Assembly: GCA_963808775.1 (NCBI GenBank)
Contig: CAWEGR010000003.1
Location: 124,001 to 188,000 of the forward strand
DNA length: 64,000 bases
From: JACVRW01 sp963808775
Lineage (GTDB): Bacteria; Actinomycetota; Thermoleophilia; Solirubrobacterales; Thermoleophilaceae
Direction: 5' to 3'
The position numbers and the translations under genes were made by a program. Below, piece after piece: positions 17,461-26,174 of this stretch. How positions within the stretch are numbered: the stretch's first letter is position 1; each line of letters begins with the position of its first letter. The notes under the pieces are model-generated. The model ran no database searches and was not told the DNA's origin. It saw nothing but the letters and a program-made list of their open reading frames with translations.

Positions 17461-19455
17461 TCACCTCGGCGCTAACTCGAGGTAGCCGGCCTGGCGCATG
17501 CCGTCGGCCAGGCGGTGAACGTGCGCGGTGCTGAGCCGCAACGAGAACTCGTGACCGATCGATCGGGTGATTTCCGCGAGGTCGCGCTCGCCGCCGCTGA
17601 GGTTCCAGAGCTCGTCGACTATCACCTGGAGCGTCTCCTGTCCGACCGAGGCATCGACGACTGACATCTCACCCACGAGGCTGACGGTGTCGTCATAGGT
17701 GAGACCGGCGATGCCGTGGGGGATCTTGTGATCGCGTCGAGTGGGAATGAGACTTCCGCTCGGGTCGGCGTCAACTGGCGGGGTCGCGGAGCCGAGCGTT
17801 GCGGCCTCGCTGACGAGGGCATCGATCTCGCGGGCCAGCCGCGCTACCAATGCCTCGGCCTCTTCGCGGGCGGGAATGTCCTCCGCAGGCACGAGGGCAA
17901 GAACGGACCGAAGAGTCCTTACGTCCCGCTCGGCCGCCCAGGCGATCTCGTCGATTAGCGCGGCCGCATCATCTTGGTCCTCGGCCTGCATGGCCTCGCC
18001 CAGCACTCGTGACAGCCGCAGGGTGCTGCGACGAGCGACCTCCTGCATGATCCCTGCGGCCTCAGGCCAGCCGGCGGTGGCCGCGAGCATCGCCGCCGCT
18101 CCGTTGACCTCCCCGCACCGCTCGAACACCGCAGGGTCAGTCTTGTCCGGGGTCAGCAGCTGGGTGTGGAAGTAGCGATCGGGGAGCGACATGAACAGCA
18201 GCCCCGGAACGCCGAGCTTTGTCCAGGTCGCGTTGTCGCTCCAGGGTGTGTAAGGCAGCACGGTCGTGTGGACGAGCGAGATATCCCGACTTCCCTCGCG
18301 GTACACCCATGGGGCCTCCTTAGGCGACTGCTCCATGAGCCCTTCGAGGAGGTCGTTCATGAAGGTGGGCAGCGACCCTGGCGAACGAGACATGATCAAT
18401 GACGACCGAGTGGCGGCCTGGTCGTGTCCCACGCTGCAGAATGCGATCGCCGCCATGAGCCGCGCGGCCTCCGGCGCTTGGCTGAACCAATGAGTGCTCG
18501 CCAGGCCCTCGTTGCCGAAGATGAAAACGATCGGCCGTTGTGGCTTCCGGATCTCACCGCGGTCCACGAGCCCTTTGATCTCGGCGGCCATCTCCAGCAT
18601 CAGCGCCACGCCCGATGCGCAGTTCGCGCCGGGCTTGGTGGCGGCGGTCACGTGGGCCACGAACGCGATTGCACCATCCGGACCGCGCTCACCGGGGATG
18701 CGGGCGACTACATAGGGGGAGCGCCCATCGAAGGTGCTCGCGTCGACCTGGAAACGTACGCGGACCGGCTCGGCGCCGTCCGCGAGCGCCTTCAGCACAT
18801 GCTCGAACGCGGGCTCTGAGACGGTGAAGGTCCACGGGTTGCCGTCCGCCCTAGAGGGCAGTCGGAGCTGCTGGACCGCTTCGGGCACCGATTCGCGCGT
18901 CCTCCAGGGCTCGTACTGGTACAGCAGATAGTTCGTGATGATCCCGCTGGCTCCGAGGCGAGCTGCCCGCGCGGCGATGTCGTACCAGGCGAAGTTCTCG
19001 CGGGCGTCGTGGATCAGCGCAGCCTTGCCAGCAACGTCCCGTCCGGCGTAGTCCGCATCGCTCTCGCCCGTTCCGACGTCGACGACCTCCAACTCGACGC
19101 CTCCCGAGGGCGTCGGAGGACACCACCACGGGACACACGACGGACAGTCGTCCCAGGTGACGAGCCTCTGCTCCGTCGGGGCCACGAGATCCAGGCTGCC
19201 GGACGCAGGGTCCCACGCCTGTGGCGTCCGCTCTCCGAGGATCTCGGTCCCGTCGAGTGGAAGCTCGAACAGCTCATGCTCGACCCCGGCCTGCGCCAAC
19301 GTGTCGGCGACGTAATCGATCGCGGCGATGTACCCCGACGATCCCGGCGAACGATAGAACTCCCCGAGCGCGCGTACGTGCGCCTGCGCACGCCGCCCAT
19401 CGAGCTGCGCGCGCATCAGCTCCAAGTAGGCCTTGGCGTGGACGGGCGTCGGCAC
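17461..19455 (-). CDS. M28-fold peptidase-like protein with PA domain and C-terminal winged-helix-like region
   Basis: A 664-aa protein. After an N-terminal peptidase lobe comes a PA-like insert (AGKAALIHDARENF, LGASGIITNY; about residues 120-240), then the M28 core: FVAHVTAATKPGANCASGVA, FIFGNEGLAS, a conserved H430 in YFHTQLLTPDKTD, and a C-terminal helical region ending in a winged-helix-like LAEITRSIGHEFSLRLSTAH. Relative to M28 aminopeptidases, H268 and H430 are kept. The Asp of HxD is T270, the bridging Asp position reads N278-C279, and the EE pair reads N315-E316. Activity as a standard di-zinc peptidase is doubtful. No export signal is seen. It sits between RidA and the M20-fold gene, so it probably handles the same amide or peptide-like compound. 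Confidence 0.78.
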   Translation of the reverse strand: MPTPVHAKAYLELMRAQLDGRRAQAHVRALGEFYRSPGSSGYIAAIDYVADTLAQAGVEHELFELPLDGTEILGERTPQAWDPASGSLDLVAPTEQRLVTWDDCPSCVPWWCPPTPSGGVELEVVDVGTGESDADYAGRDVAGKAALIHDARENFAWYDIAARAARLGASGIITNYLLYQYEPWRTRESVPEAVQQLRLPSRADGNPWTFTVSEPAFEHVLKALADGAEPVRVRFQVDASTFDGRSPYVVARIPGERGPDGAIAFVAHVTAATKPGANCASGVALMLEMAAEIKGLVDRGEIRKPQRPIVFIFGNEGLASTHWFSQAPEAARLMAAIAFCSVGHDQAATRSSLIMSRSPGSLPTFMNDLLEGLMEQSPKEAPWVYREGSRDISLVHTTVLPYTPWSDNATWTKLGVPGLLFMSLPDRYFHTQLLTPDKTDPAVFERCGEVNGAAAMLAATAGWPEAAGIMQEVARRSTLRLSRVLGEAMQAEDQDDAAALIDEIAWAAERDVRTLRSVLALVPAEDIPAREEAEALVARLAREIDALVSEAATLGSATPPVDADPSGSLIPTRRDHKIPHGIAGLTYDDTVSLVGEMSVVDASVGQETLQVIVDELWNLSGGERDLAEITRSIGHEFSLRLSTAHVHRLADGMRQAGYLELAPR

Positions 19456-19459
19456 GGGG

Positions 19460-19870
19460 CTACTCGGCCGCGACGGCGTCTATCTGAACCCGTAGCTCCG
19501 GCCAGGAAAGCGGTACGCCGACCGTAGTGCGGGCCGGGCCCTCGCGAACCCCAAGCTCGTCGAAGAAGCCCAGGTATGCGGCATGCATGGCATCGAAGTC
19601 GGCGTCGATGTCCGAGAGGTAGACGTGGATCTTGATGAGCGACGCGGCGTCGGTCCCAGCCGCCTGTAAGGCCCTCACGATGTTCCCTAGCGCGAGACGG
19701 GTCTGATCAGCGATGTCGCTCGGGATGTCACCCGTATCTGGCTCGGTCCCGATCTGGCTCTTCACGTGGACGAACCCGCCCGCCTTGATCGCCTTGGAGT
19801 AGGGCTCCTTCTCGTCCACGCCGATCGCGATGCGCTCTGCCACGTCGCCTCCTGTCCCGGTTGATGTCAC
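19460..19870 (-). CDS. RidA/YjgF/UK114 family protein (copy 1)
   Basis: Enamine/imine deaminase family member of 136 aa. The family signature is present: GFVHVKSQIGTEPDTGDIP, the helix ALGNIVRALQAAGTDAASL, IKIHVYLSDIDADF, and the conserved Arg in GPARTTVGVPLSWPE that holds the substrate carboxylate in active RidA proteins. It therefore keeps the residue needed for imine hydrolysis. A second RidA gene follows upstream in the operon with almost no gap, and the two differ strongly, so they are not a recent duplication. RidA proteins in catabolic operons (for example RutC) remove reactive enamine or aminoacrylate-type intermediates. The start ATG/SD is adequate. Confidence 0.9.
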   Translation of the reverse strand: MTSTGTGGDVAERIAIGVDEKEPYSKAIKAGGFVHVKSQIGTEPDTGDIPSDIADQTRLALGNIVRALQAAGTDAASLIKIHVYLSDIDADFDAMHAAYLGFFDELGVREGPARTTVGVPLSWPELRVQIDAVAAE

Positions 19871-19873
19871 TCC

Positions 19874-20248
19874 TCAGGCGAGGGCGACCATGTCCATCTC
19901 GACCTTGGACCAGGGGAGGCGCGCTCCAATGGTGGTCCTGGCCGGAGGCTCACTGATCCCGTTCTCACGGAAGTACTCGTCGTAGGTGCTGCTCATGCGG
20001 TCGAACTCCGCGTCGATGTCGTCCAGGTAGACGTTCACCTTGATCAGCTTCGATAGGTCCGTTCCGGCTCTCTCGAGAACCTTGGTCAGGGTGAGAAGGG
20101 TGTACTTGGTCTGGGTCTCGACATCCGGCGGAAGCTCGCCGGTCTCGGGATCCAAACCGATGTTGCCGGTGGTAAAGACCAGCCCGTTGGCGATGATGGC
20201 GCTGGTCGAGAACCGGTCGCCATCCGTCCGTCCGATCGCCTCTCTCAT
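19874..20248 (-). CDS. RidA/YjgF/UK114 family protein (copy 2)
   Basis: A 124-aa RidA family protein read from ATG 20248. Signature elements include NGLVFTTGNIGLDPETGELP, TLTKVLERAGTDLSKLIKVN, VYLDDIDAEF and the active-site Arg in EPPARTTIGARLPW. Longer in-frame starts up to 20329 would add a peptide that does not look like RidA. A half-site of the island palindrome (TCATAC, 20302) lies about 55 bp upstream, so a separate promoter before this gene is possible. The gap of 111 bp to the FadR gene is the largest in the operon. It likely forms homotrimers in the cytoplasm and hydrolyses imines, possibly at a different step from its neighbour. Confidence 0.9.
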   Translation of the reverse strand: MREAIGRTDGDRFSTSAIIANGLVFTTGNIGLDPETGELPPDVETQTKYTLLTLTKVLERAGTDLSKLIKVNVYLDDIDAEFDRMSSTYDEYFRENGISEPPARTTIGARLPWSKVEMDMVALA

Positions 20249-20359
20249 CTTCTGGAATCCCCCTATCCACGCGGGAAGGTCGCTGACGCAGAGATAATAG
20301 ATCATACAACTTATCCTCTGACGCCACAAGGGTCATTCGTCAGACGGGGACACCTCCTC

Positions 20360-21220
20360 CTAGGAGCTGTCGGCGGTGCGCGACTCGCTGCGCAGAATCT
20401 GCGCAAACAGCGCCTGAACGACCTGAGAGTCGCGAAAACGCGCGGCCTTGCGCTCGGCATGCCGCGGACTGGCGTCCAAACGAAAGTGGTCCCTCATCGC
20501 CGCGCGGGCAGCGGCCTCATCTCGGACGCGGACAGCGTCCAGAATCGGCCGGTGCCGACGGGCATCGTCGAGGTTCCAGACCTCGGCCAGCTTCTTCCCC
20601 TCCATCGACGGAGGCAGCGAACTGAGCATGATGATCTCTTGCAACGGCTTGAGCAGGATCTCGAGCGCAGGGAGTCCTGCCGCGCGAAGCATCGAAACGT
20701 GAAACGCGAGGTGGCACATCTCGGCGCGCTCCCAGTCGCGCTCCTCGACGGCCGCAATGAAGTCGTCAAGGTTCGTCTCGAGTGCCTCCCAGTCACTCTC
20801 TGCACTCCGTGCCGCCGCGAGCGCTGCCAACTCGATCTCGATCGTCGCACGCGCCTCGAACACATCGCCGACGGTGAGCTCGGATCGCATCAGCTGGATG
20901 ATCAAAGCCCCGCTGAACGCTGCCGTATCGCTCGGATTGGCGACCAGCATCCCGACGCCTTGGCGTACCTCGACCAAGCCGTACGCCGAGAGTGTCCGAA
21001 CGGCATCGCGGATGACGCTGCGGCTGACGCCGAACGCCTCACCGAGCTCAGATTCGGTGGGTAGCCGTTCGTCTGAACGAAGCTCCCCGCGCACAATCCG
21101 CGTTCCAAGGTCGACCGCGACACGATCGCTCAGCTTTGTCGGGTCCGGCCGGACCTCGTCCGATCCAGGAAGGAGTCTTGTCGACGCTATCTGATTGCTA
21201 GCCGCAGAATCGGAGGGCAT
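20360..21220 (-). CDS. FadR-subfamily GntR transcriptional regulator (FCD domain)
   Basis: DNA-binding repressor or activator of 286 aa. The N-terminal winged helix is clear (about residues 28-95: LSDRVAVDLGTRIVRGEL, LPTESELGEAFGVSRSVIRD, AVRTLSAYGLVEVRQGVG). The C-terminal all-helical FCD effector domain contains metal-binding histidines in CHLAFHVSML, RRHRPILDAV and RDHFRLD. It is the only regulator in the island and is embedded in the operon (start and nitrilase stop share base 21220), so it is the best candidate for controlling it, perhaps through the TCATACGTATGA palindrome, although that sequence also suits a LacI protein. The effector is probably an organic acid or breakdown intermediate, as for other FCD proteins. 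Confidence 0.92.
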   Translation of the reverse strand: MPSDSAASNQIASTRLLPGSDEVRPDPTKLSDRVAVDLGTRIVRGELRSDERLPTESELGEAFGVSRSVIRDAVRTLSAYGLVEVRQGVGMLVANPSDTAAFSGALIIQLMRSELTVGDVFEARATIEIELAALAAARSAESDWEALETNLDDFIAAVEERDWERAEMCHLAFHVSMLRAAGLPALEILLKPLQEIIMLSSLPPSMEGKKLAEVWNLDDARRHRPILDAVRVRDEAAARAAMRDHFRLDASPRHAERKAARFRDSQVVQALFAQILRSESRTADSS

Positions 21221-22059
21221 CAGATTCCCGCCGGCAGCTCATAGGTTTGCGGCTGCCGGTTACGCAGGGAAGGCAGGTTCGTGCGGATTTCGGAGAGCCG
21301 CGATCGGTCCAGGTCGGCCCAGATCACGCAGTCCTCGTCACCCGCTTGCGCAACGACCAGACCCCATGGGTCGACGATCATCGATCGACCGTAGCTTGAC
21401 CCCCCGTCGGATCCGCGGCTGCCCCACTCGTCGGCCGCGAGTACGTAGCACTGGTTCTCGACTGCTCGCGCTCGAAGTAATAGCTCCCAATGGTCCTTGC
21501 CCGTGTAGGAGGTGAATGCCGCCGGCACCGTGAGGAGCTCAGCGCCCTTCACCGCGAGCAGGCGGTAGAGCTCTGGGAAGCGGAGGTCGTAGCAGATCGT
21601 GAGCCCGACCTGCCAGCCCTGGATCTCGCACAGCACCGGCTCGTCGCCCGGCTCGGCACTGTCCGACTCGCGGTGGGCCTGACCGTCAACGTCCACGTCG
21701 AAAAGGTGAATCTTGCGGTAGAGCGCCGTGATCTCCCCGTCGGGGGCGAAGACGAGCGACGTGTTCGAGGGCTTGTCCTTCCCCTCCCGGAGTTCGGAGA
21801 TCGATCCGCCGACCAGCGTGATTCGGTGCTGGCGCGCCCAGGCCCGCATGGCCTCGACGGTTCGGCCGGAGGCGAGCCGCTCCGCGTTGGCGAACGTGAC
21901 CTCAGCAGTGCCGCGTGCGTTCCACTTTTCCGGCAGGAGCACAACGTCGGCGCCGCCAGCGGCCGCTTGCGCGATCAGCTGCCCCGTCGTCTCGATGTTC
22001 TCTTCCTTGTCCGCACTCGAGTTGACCTGTACGCAGGCGGCACGAAGGGTGTTGGTCAC
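21220..22059 (-). CDS. Carbon-nitrogen hydrolase (nitrilase superfamily, NIT2-like)
   Basis: A 279-aa amidase of the nitrilase superfamily. The catalytic triad is complete: Glu44 in LLPEKW, Lys116 in ALYRKIHLFD and Cys156 in LTICYDLRFPE. The length and the motif RFPELYRLLAVKGAELL match the omega-amidase/NIT2 or beta-ureidopropionase-like branches, so it hydrolyses a linear amide or carbamoyl group to a carboxylate plus ammonia. The gene begins at a GTG and follows the ABC ATPase by 25 bp. In the island context it is the one hydrolase with an unquestionably intact active site, so it probably carries out a central C-N cleavage step. Confidence 0.92.
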   Translation of the reverse strand: MTNTLRAACVQVNSSADKEENIETTGQLIAQAAAGGADVVLLPEKWNARGTAEVTFANAERLASGRTVEAMRAWARQHRITLVGGSISELREGKDKPSNTSLVFAPDGEITALYRKIHLFDVDVDGQAHRESDSAEPGDEPVLCEIQGWQVGLTICYDLRFPELYRLLAVKGAELLTVPAAFTSYTGKDHWELLLRARAVENQCYVLAADEWGSRGSDGGSSYGRSMIVDPWGLVVAQAGDEDCVIWADLDRSRLSEIRTNLPSLRNRQPQTYELPAGI

Positions 22060-22084
22060 TCTGGGCCTCCACTCATCTGGGGCA

Positions 22085-23218
22085 TCACTCTGGAATGACC
22101 CAACAGTCGTCCTGGGTCCAGCTGACGATCAGGTCGTCCCCCACCGCAGGGCGCCGGCCGGTGGCCCGCGACGGGACGAGCACGGCGATCCGCTCCTCGT
22201 TACCGAACTGGACCACGAATCTGTGGTGGCTTCCGATGAAGAACGCATCGAGAACCGTTCCGGTCAGACTCACGCGCGAAGAGCTGCGGTCAGCCTTGGC
22301 GAGCTCCTCGCCCACGTCGACGTTCTCTGGACGGATGACCATCTTGGCTTTCGTACTCGGTTGAAGCTCGGCGCCTCGGCCGACGGCCACTGGTCCTGCG
22401 GACAGGCGGACGGACGCCGTTCCTCCGCCTGTCTCAATGACCTCGCAAGCGAGCATGTTCGCCTCTCCGACGAAGTCCGCGACATAGGGAGTGGTCGGGC
22501 GCGCGTATATCTCTTCCGGATTCCCAACCTGCATGAGACGCCCTTTCTCCATCACGCCGATGCGGTCCGACATGACCAGGGCTTCTTCCTGGTCGTGGGT
22601 TACATAGAGGAAGGTGATCCCTAGGCGCCGCTGGATCGACTTCAACTCGGTCTGCATCGCGCGGCGGAGCTTGAGATCGAGCGCTCCGAGCGGCTCGTCG
22701 AGCAACAGGACCGCGGGCTCGTTCACGATCGCTCGCGCCAGGGCGACGCGCTGCTGCTCGCCACCGCTCAGCTCTCGCGTACGCCGTGTCTCGTAGCCGC
22801 TCAGCCGCACCAGCGCGAGCGCCTGTCTTACCGCTTCGCCGATCTCCCCGCGCGGCCGCCGCGCCTCCTTCAGGCCGAAAGCAACGTTGTCGTAGACGGT
22901 CAGGTGGGTGAATAGGGCATAACTCTGGAAGACGGTGTTGACGGGCCGGCGGTTCGGAGGCGCGTTGCCCATGGGCCGCCCCAATAGCAGGACATCGCCG
23001 GCGTCGGGGATCTCGAATCCGCCGATCATGCGAAGCGTCGTGGTCTTGCCGCAGCCGCTCGGCCCCAGTAGCGAAAAGAACTCACCGCTCTTCAGGGACA
23101 AGGTGAGGTCGTCCACCGCGATCTTGCCGCGGAAGCTCTTGCACACGCTGACCAGGTCGACCACGCTCTCGCCGGCCATGTCTTGGGGGGAGCTATCTCC
23201 GTGTGCGCCGGTCGGCAC
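22085..23218 (-). CDS. ABC importer ATPase, PotA (spermidine/putrescine) type
   Basis: Nucleotide-binding subunit of 377 aa. Walker A GPSGCGKTT, Q-loop FQSYALFTHLTVYDN, signature LSGGEQQRVALARA, Walker B LLLDEPLGALD and the switch His in THDQEEAL are all intact, and a C-terminal TOBE domain follows (VIRPENVDVGEE). Strong PotA/PhnT-like resemblance (IYARPTTPYVADFVGEANML) points to a polyamine- or organic-cation-type importer. The GTG at 23218 overlaps the end of the PotC-type permease by 26 bp; ATG 23179 is an equally possible start. Together with 23193, 23997 and 24918 it makes a complete transporter. Confidence 0.93.
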   Translation of the reverse strand: MPTGAHGDSSPQDMAGESVVDLVSVCKSFRGKIAVDDLTLSLKSGEFFSLLGPSGCGKTTTLRMIGGFEIPDAGDVLLLGRPMGNAPPNRRPVNTVFQSYALFTHLTVYDNVAFGLKEARRPRGEIGEAVRQALALVRLSGYETRRTRELSGGEQQRVALARAIVNEPAVLLLDEPLGALDLKLRRAMQTELKSIQRRLGITFLYVTHDQEEALVMSDRIGVMEKGRLMQVGNPEEIYARPTTPYVADFVGEANMLACEVIETGGGTASVRLSAGPVAVGRGAELQPSTKAKMVIRPENVDVGEELAKADRSSSRVSLTGTVLDAFFIGSHHRFVVQFGNEERIAVLVPSRATGRRPAVGDDLIVSWTQDDCWVIPE

Positions 23219-23997
23219 CGAGCGTCCACCTCCAGCTGACGAGAAGGAACAGGATCATGAGGATGAGCGTCGCACCCATGAGCGAGGTGCCGAGGGCGTT
23301 GACGACCGGGGAGACCTCAAATCGGATCAGGCCGAAGATCACGAGCGGGAGCGTGGTCGTCGACCCCTGCAGGAAGAAGGAGCTGACGACGTTGTCGAGC
23401 GAGAAGGTCAGGGAGAGGAGCGCACCCGCGATGATCGCGGGGCGGATCTCGGGAAGCGTGACCCGCCAGAGAGTGCGTAAGCCCGTCGCGCCGAGATCGC
23501 GAGCGGCCTCCTCCGTCGCCGGATCGCGCGAGGCGAGGCGGGCGGCCGACGATGACAGTCACGTACGCGCTCGAGAAGACGGTGTGGCCAATGATGATCC
23601 CGGTGAAGCCGCGAGGGATGCCGATCCGCACCATGAAGATCAACAACGCGAGCGCTAGGACCAGCTCCGGGATCACGATGCGCGCATAGGTGGTGCTTTG
23701 CAGGAAGCCGCGCTGCCAGCGCCTAGCCCGCCGCAGGGCGAGTGCCCCGGCCGTGCCGAGCACGGATGCGACCACGGCCACTATGAGCGCGATGATGATG
23801 CTGTTGAGGGCCGCCTCGCGCGCCGACTCGCTCCCCCACGCCTGCTCGTACCAGCGCGTCGTGAATCCACGCCAGTCCGTTCTCGACGGGTTGTCGTTGA
23901 ACGAGTTCACGACGACGAGCACCAGCGGAGCGAACAGGAACACGTACACGAGGAACGCGTACCCATAGAGCAGCCATGGGCGTTTTCCTGCGATCAC
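23193..23997 (-). CDS. ABC importer permease, PotC type (one frameshift)
   Basis: Inner-membrane permease of about 267 aa. Six membrane segments are visible, starting LLYGYAFLVYVFLFAPLVLV. The frame breaks near 23548: one extra base separates SSAYVTVIV from the continuation AARLASRDPATEEAARDLGA, which contains the EAA coupling loop. The rest (SFSLDNVVSSFFLQG, then TLILMILFLLVSWRW) ends at a TAG at 23193. The uncorrected frame reads into Arg-rich nonsense. It follows the PotB-type gene directly, with the stop and start sharing bases at 23997. Part of the PotABCD-like importer; PotC-family LDN motif (SLDN) is present. Confidence 0.88.
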
Positions 23998-24897
23998 TAG
24001 TCGAACGCCTCCCCCACACGCTCACGTCCTGCGACCAGCCGCACGAGCGCGAGAAACAGGAAGGCAAGCACCATCAGCGATAGTGCTGCTGCGGACCCCT
24101 CGGGCCAGGTGAAGCGCTGGAAGTTCGCGGCGATGACGTTCCCGACCATGTACGTCTTCGCGCCGCCGAGAATCTGGGGAACGACGTACTCACCCAGGGC
24201 GGGGATCCAAACGATGATGCAACCGGCGATGAGGCCCGGCAGTGCCAGCGGGAAGGTCACCTTGCGGAACGTCGAGAAGGCCGAGGCTCCAAGGTCGCGT
24301 GAGGCTTCGAGCACGCGCCGGTCGATCCGCTGTAACGATACGTAGAGCGGGAACACCATCAACGGCAGGTAGCCGTAGACGATGCCGATGATCACCCCGG
24401 TGCTGTTGTTCACGAGCTGCAGCGGCTCGTCGATGATCCCGAGCGACGTCAGGGCCTCGTTCAGGTAGCCGCGGTCGCCGAGAATGTCGAGCCACGCGAA
24501 CGCGCGCACGATGAAGCTCATCCAGAATGGCACGATGATGAGCAGCAGCGCGATGTTCTGGAAGCGGCCCGCGTGGAGGGCCACGAAGTACGCGAGCGGG
24601 TAGCCCACGATTGCGCAGCCGATCATCGCGATCGTGGCAATAACGATCGACCGCAGGAGCGCCTCGAAGAACACCTTGTCGAGGAGCTCGTTCCACGCGG
24701 ACAAGGTCGGCGAGTAGGTGAACTGCCCCGTTATGTAGTCCTGCGCGACGAACGAGTAGAGGAACATGATCCCGAGCGGGATCAGGAACAGCGGGATCAA
24801 CCAAGCGATCGCGACGCCGGCGGTGAGACCGTTGACCGCGTCCTCGGCTCGATGTGCGCAGCGAACGCAGGCGGCCGGCTGCGGGCGGAGTCCGCAC
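23997..24897 (-). CDS. ABC importer permease, PotB type (N-terminus probably frameshifted)
   Basis: Permease subunit of about 299 aa. The clear part starts at the TTG at 24800 within GVAIAWLIPLFLIPLGIMFL and includes the PotB-like periplasmic segment and the EAA loop EASRDLGASAFSTFRKVTFP, followed by GEYVVPQILGGAKTYMVGN, a strong PotB hallmark. The first membrane segment begins before any ATG/GTG/TTG in that frame. A GTG at 24897, with AGGAAGG in front and directly after the binding-protein stop, would supply a normal cytoplasmic N-terminus if one base near 24830 is extra. The length from there is 3n+1, as with other indels in this window. Confidence 0.85.
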
Positions 24898-24917
24898 CGG
24901 CGGCTCGCCGGGCCTTC

Positions 24918-26066
24918 CTAGGCCGACTTGAACTTCTCCCACGCCTCGTCGTGGTACCGCTGGCCCTCGCCCAGGTAGCCCTGGAACTGAACCGTGTCGT
25001 AGACGTTCGCAGCGGGGTAGGTGACCGGGTTGCTCTTGAGCTTCTCGTCGATGTACGGCTCGGCCTTCGGGACGATCGAGGCGATCGACAGCGTGTTGCA
25101 GTAGTTCGCGTACACCTTAGGCTGGAAGCTGTAATTCGCGAAGGCCTCGATCGCGGCCTGCACGTCGGTGTCCTTGACGATCCCCCAGCAGTCGAGATAG
25201 CCGGTCGTGGCCTCCGGGTTAACCCACTTGAGCGGGACGTCTGGGTTGTCAGAGATCGCCCCCGCGCCTGCCCAGTCCTCGACTGCGCTGATCACGGCTG
25301 AGCCGTCGAGCAGCGGCTTAACCTGGTCCCCGGTGACCAGCGAGAGCAGATGCGGCTTGATGTCGATCAGACGGTCGGCCGCCTGGTTGCACTCGTCCTC
25401 GCTACGGCTGTTGCCATCGAACCCGAGGGAGATCAGGCTGACCGGGATCGTGCCGACCTCGGCGTCGAGGAGCGTGATCTTGCCCGAATACTTATCGGAC
25501 AGCTCCCACAGGTCGGCCCACTTAGTGATGTCCTCGTCGACCATGTCGGTGCGGTACATGATCCCGGTCCTGCCGTAGTCGGTCGCAAGGACCTTGCCCG
25601 ACTTATCGCTCGCCAAGCCATCCTTGAAAGCGGGGTCAACGTTCGCGTAGTTGGGCACGCTGTCGAGGTTCCACGCGGCAAGGAGGTTGGCCGCGTCGAG
25701 CTGACCGGCCTGGTGCAGGTCGAGCAGCACCATGTCGGCGGCGCTCGGGTCGGCCGAGATCTTGGCCACCCGCTCCGCGTTCACGGGGATCTCCTTGACC
25801 GTCACCCCGCGCTTGGCTTTGAAGTCCTCGTACTGGCCCTTGCCGATCCAGTCGGTGTAGTTGACGAAGCGAATGGACTGGCCGTCGATCGACGCCGGCT
25901 TACTCGTGGTGCTCGAGCTCGAGTCGTCGTCGTCGCCGCAGGCGGCGAGGAAGCCCGACGCCCCGAGAATGCCGAGTCCGGTCAGCCCCAGGAACCGCCG
26001 CCGGTTAGCACCCCCTCCCGTCCAGTCGATATCGAACGGTGTCCGATCAGGGTCGGGCTCGGTCAT
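24918..26066 (-). CDS. ABC importer substrate-binding protein, PotD type, Tat-exported lipoprotein
   Basis: Extracytoplasmic receptor of 382 aa. The N-terminus has a twin-arginine-type signal (NRRRFLGLTGLGILGASG) ending in a lipobox FLAAC and a Ser/Asp linker. The mature part resembles PotD/SBP-1 family members: IRFVNYTDWIGKGQYEDFKA, DYGRTGIMYRTDMV, SAVEDWAGAGAI, and EAFANYSFQPKVYANYCNT. It is the first gene of the long island operon, with ribosome site TGGAGGGACTGA and a palindromic operator about 70 bp upstream. Family members bind polyamines, but also opines, amino-acid amides and other organic cations. The downstream amide chemistry hints that the ligand may be an amide or cyclic nitrogen compound. 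Confidence 0.93.
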   Translation of the reverse strand: MTEPDPDRTPFDIDWTGGGANRRRFLGLTGLGILGASGFLAACGDDDDSSSSTTSKPASIDGQSIRFVNYTDWIGKGQYEDFKAKRGVTVKEIPVNAERVAKISADPSAADMVLLDLHQAGQLDAANLLAAWNLDSVPNYANVDPAFKDGLASDKSGKVLATDYGRTGIMYRTDMVDEDITKWADLWELSDKYSGKITLLDAEVGTIPVSLISLGFDGNSRSEDECNQAADRLIDIKPHLLSLVTGDQVKPLLDGSAVISAVEDWAGAGAISDNPDVPLKWVNPEATTGYLDCWGIVKDTDVQAAIEAFANYSFQPKVYANYCNTLSIASIVPKAEPYIDEKLKSNPVTYPAANVYDTVQFQGYLGEGQRYHDEAWEKFKSA

Positions 26067-26136
26067 TCAGTCCCTCCAGGCGCGCACTGAGGTCGAGGAT
26101 GTTCAGCGTTCCGACTGACTCCGGTGACATAAGCTC

Positions 26137-26159
26137 TCATACGTATGATGCATTGTCAA
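26137..26159. promoter_or_regulatory. Palindromic operator and -35-like element upstream of the importer operon
   Basis: A perfect 12-bp palindrome TCATACGTATGA at 26137-26148, followed on the minus strand side by TTGACA (26159-26154), lies in the gap between the binding-protein gene (start 26066) and the end of the SDR gene. The palindrome would sit just inside a promoter reading toward 26066. No well-spaced -10 was found, so the exact promoter is uncertain. The same 12-mer recurs at 49930 and a variant at 30686. Confidence 0.55.
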
Positions 26160-26174
26160 CCTATCGCCCCGGAC

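Noticed and set aside
26154..26159. TTGACA as a complete sigma-70 promoter
   Set aside because: No -10 hexamer at 16-18 bp; reported only as part of the regulatory region.
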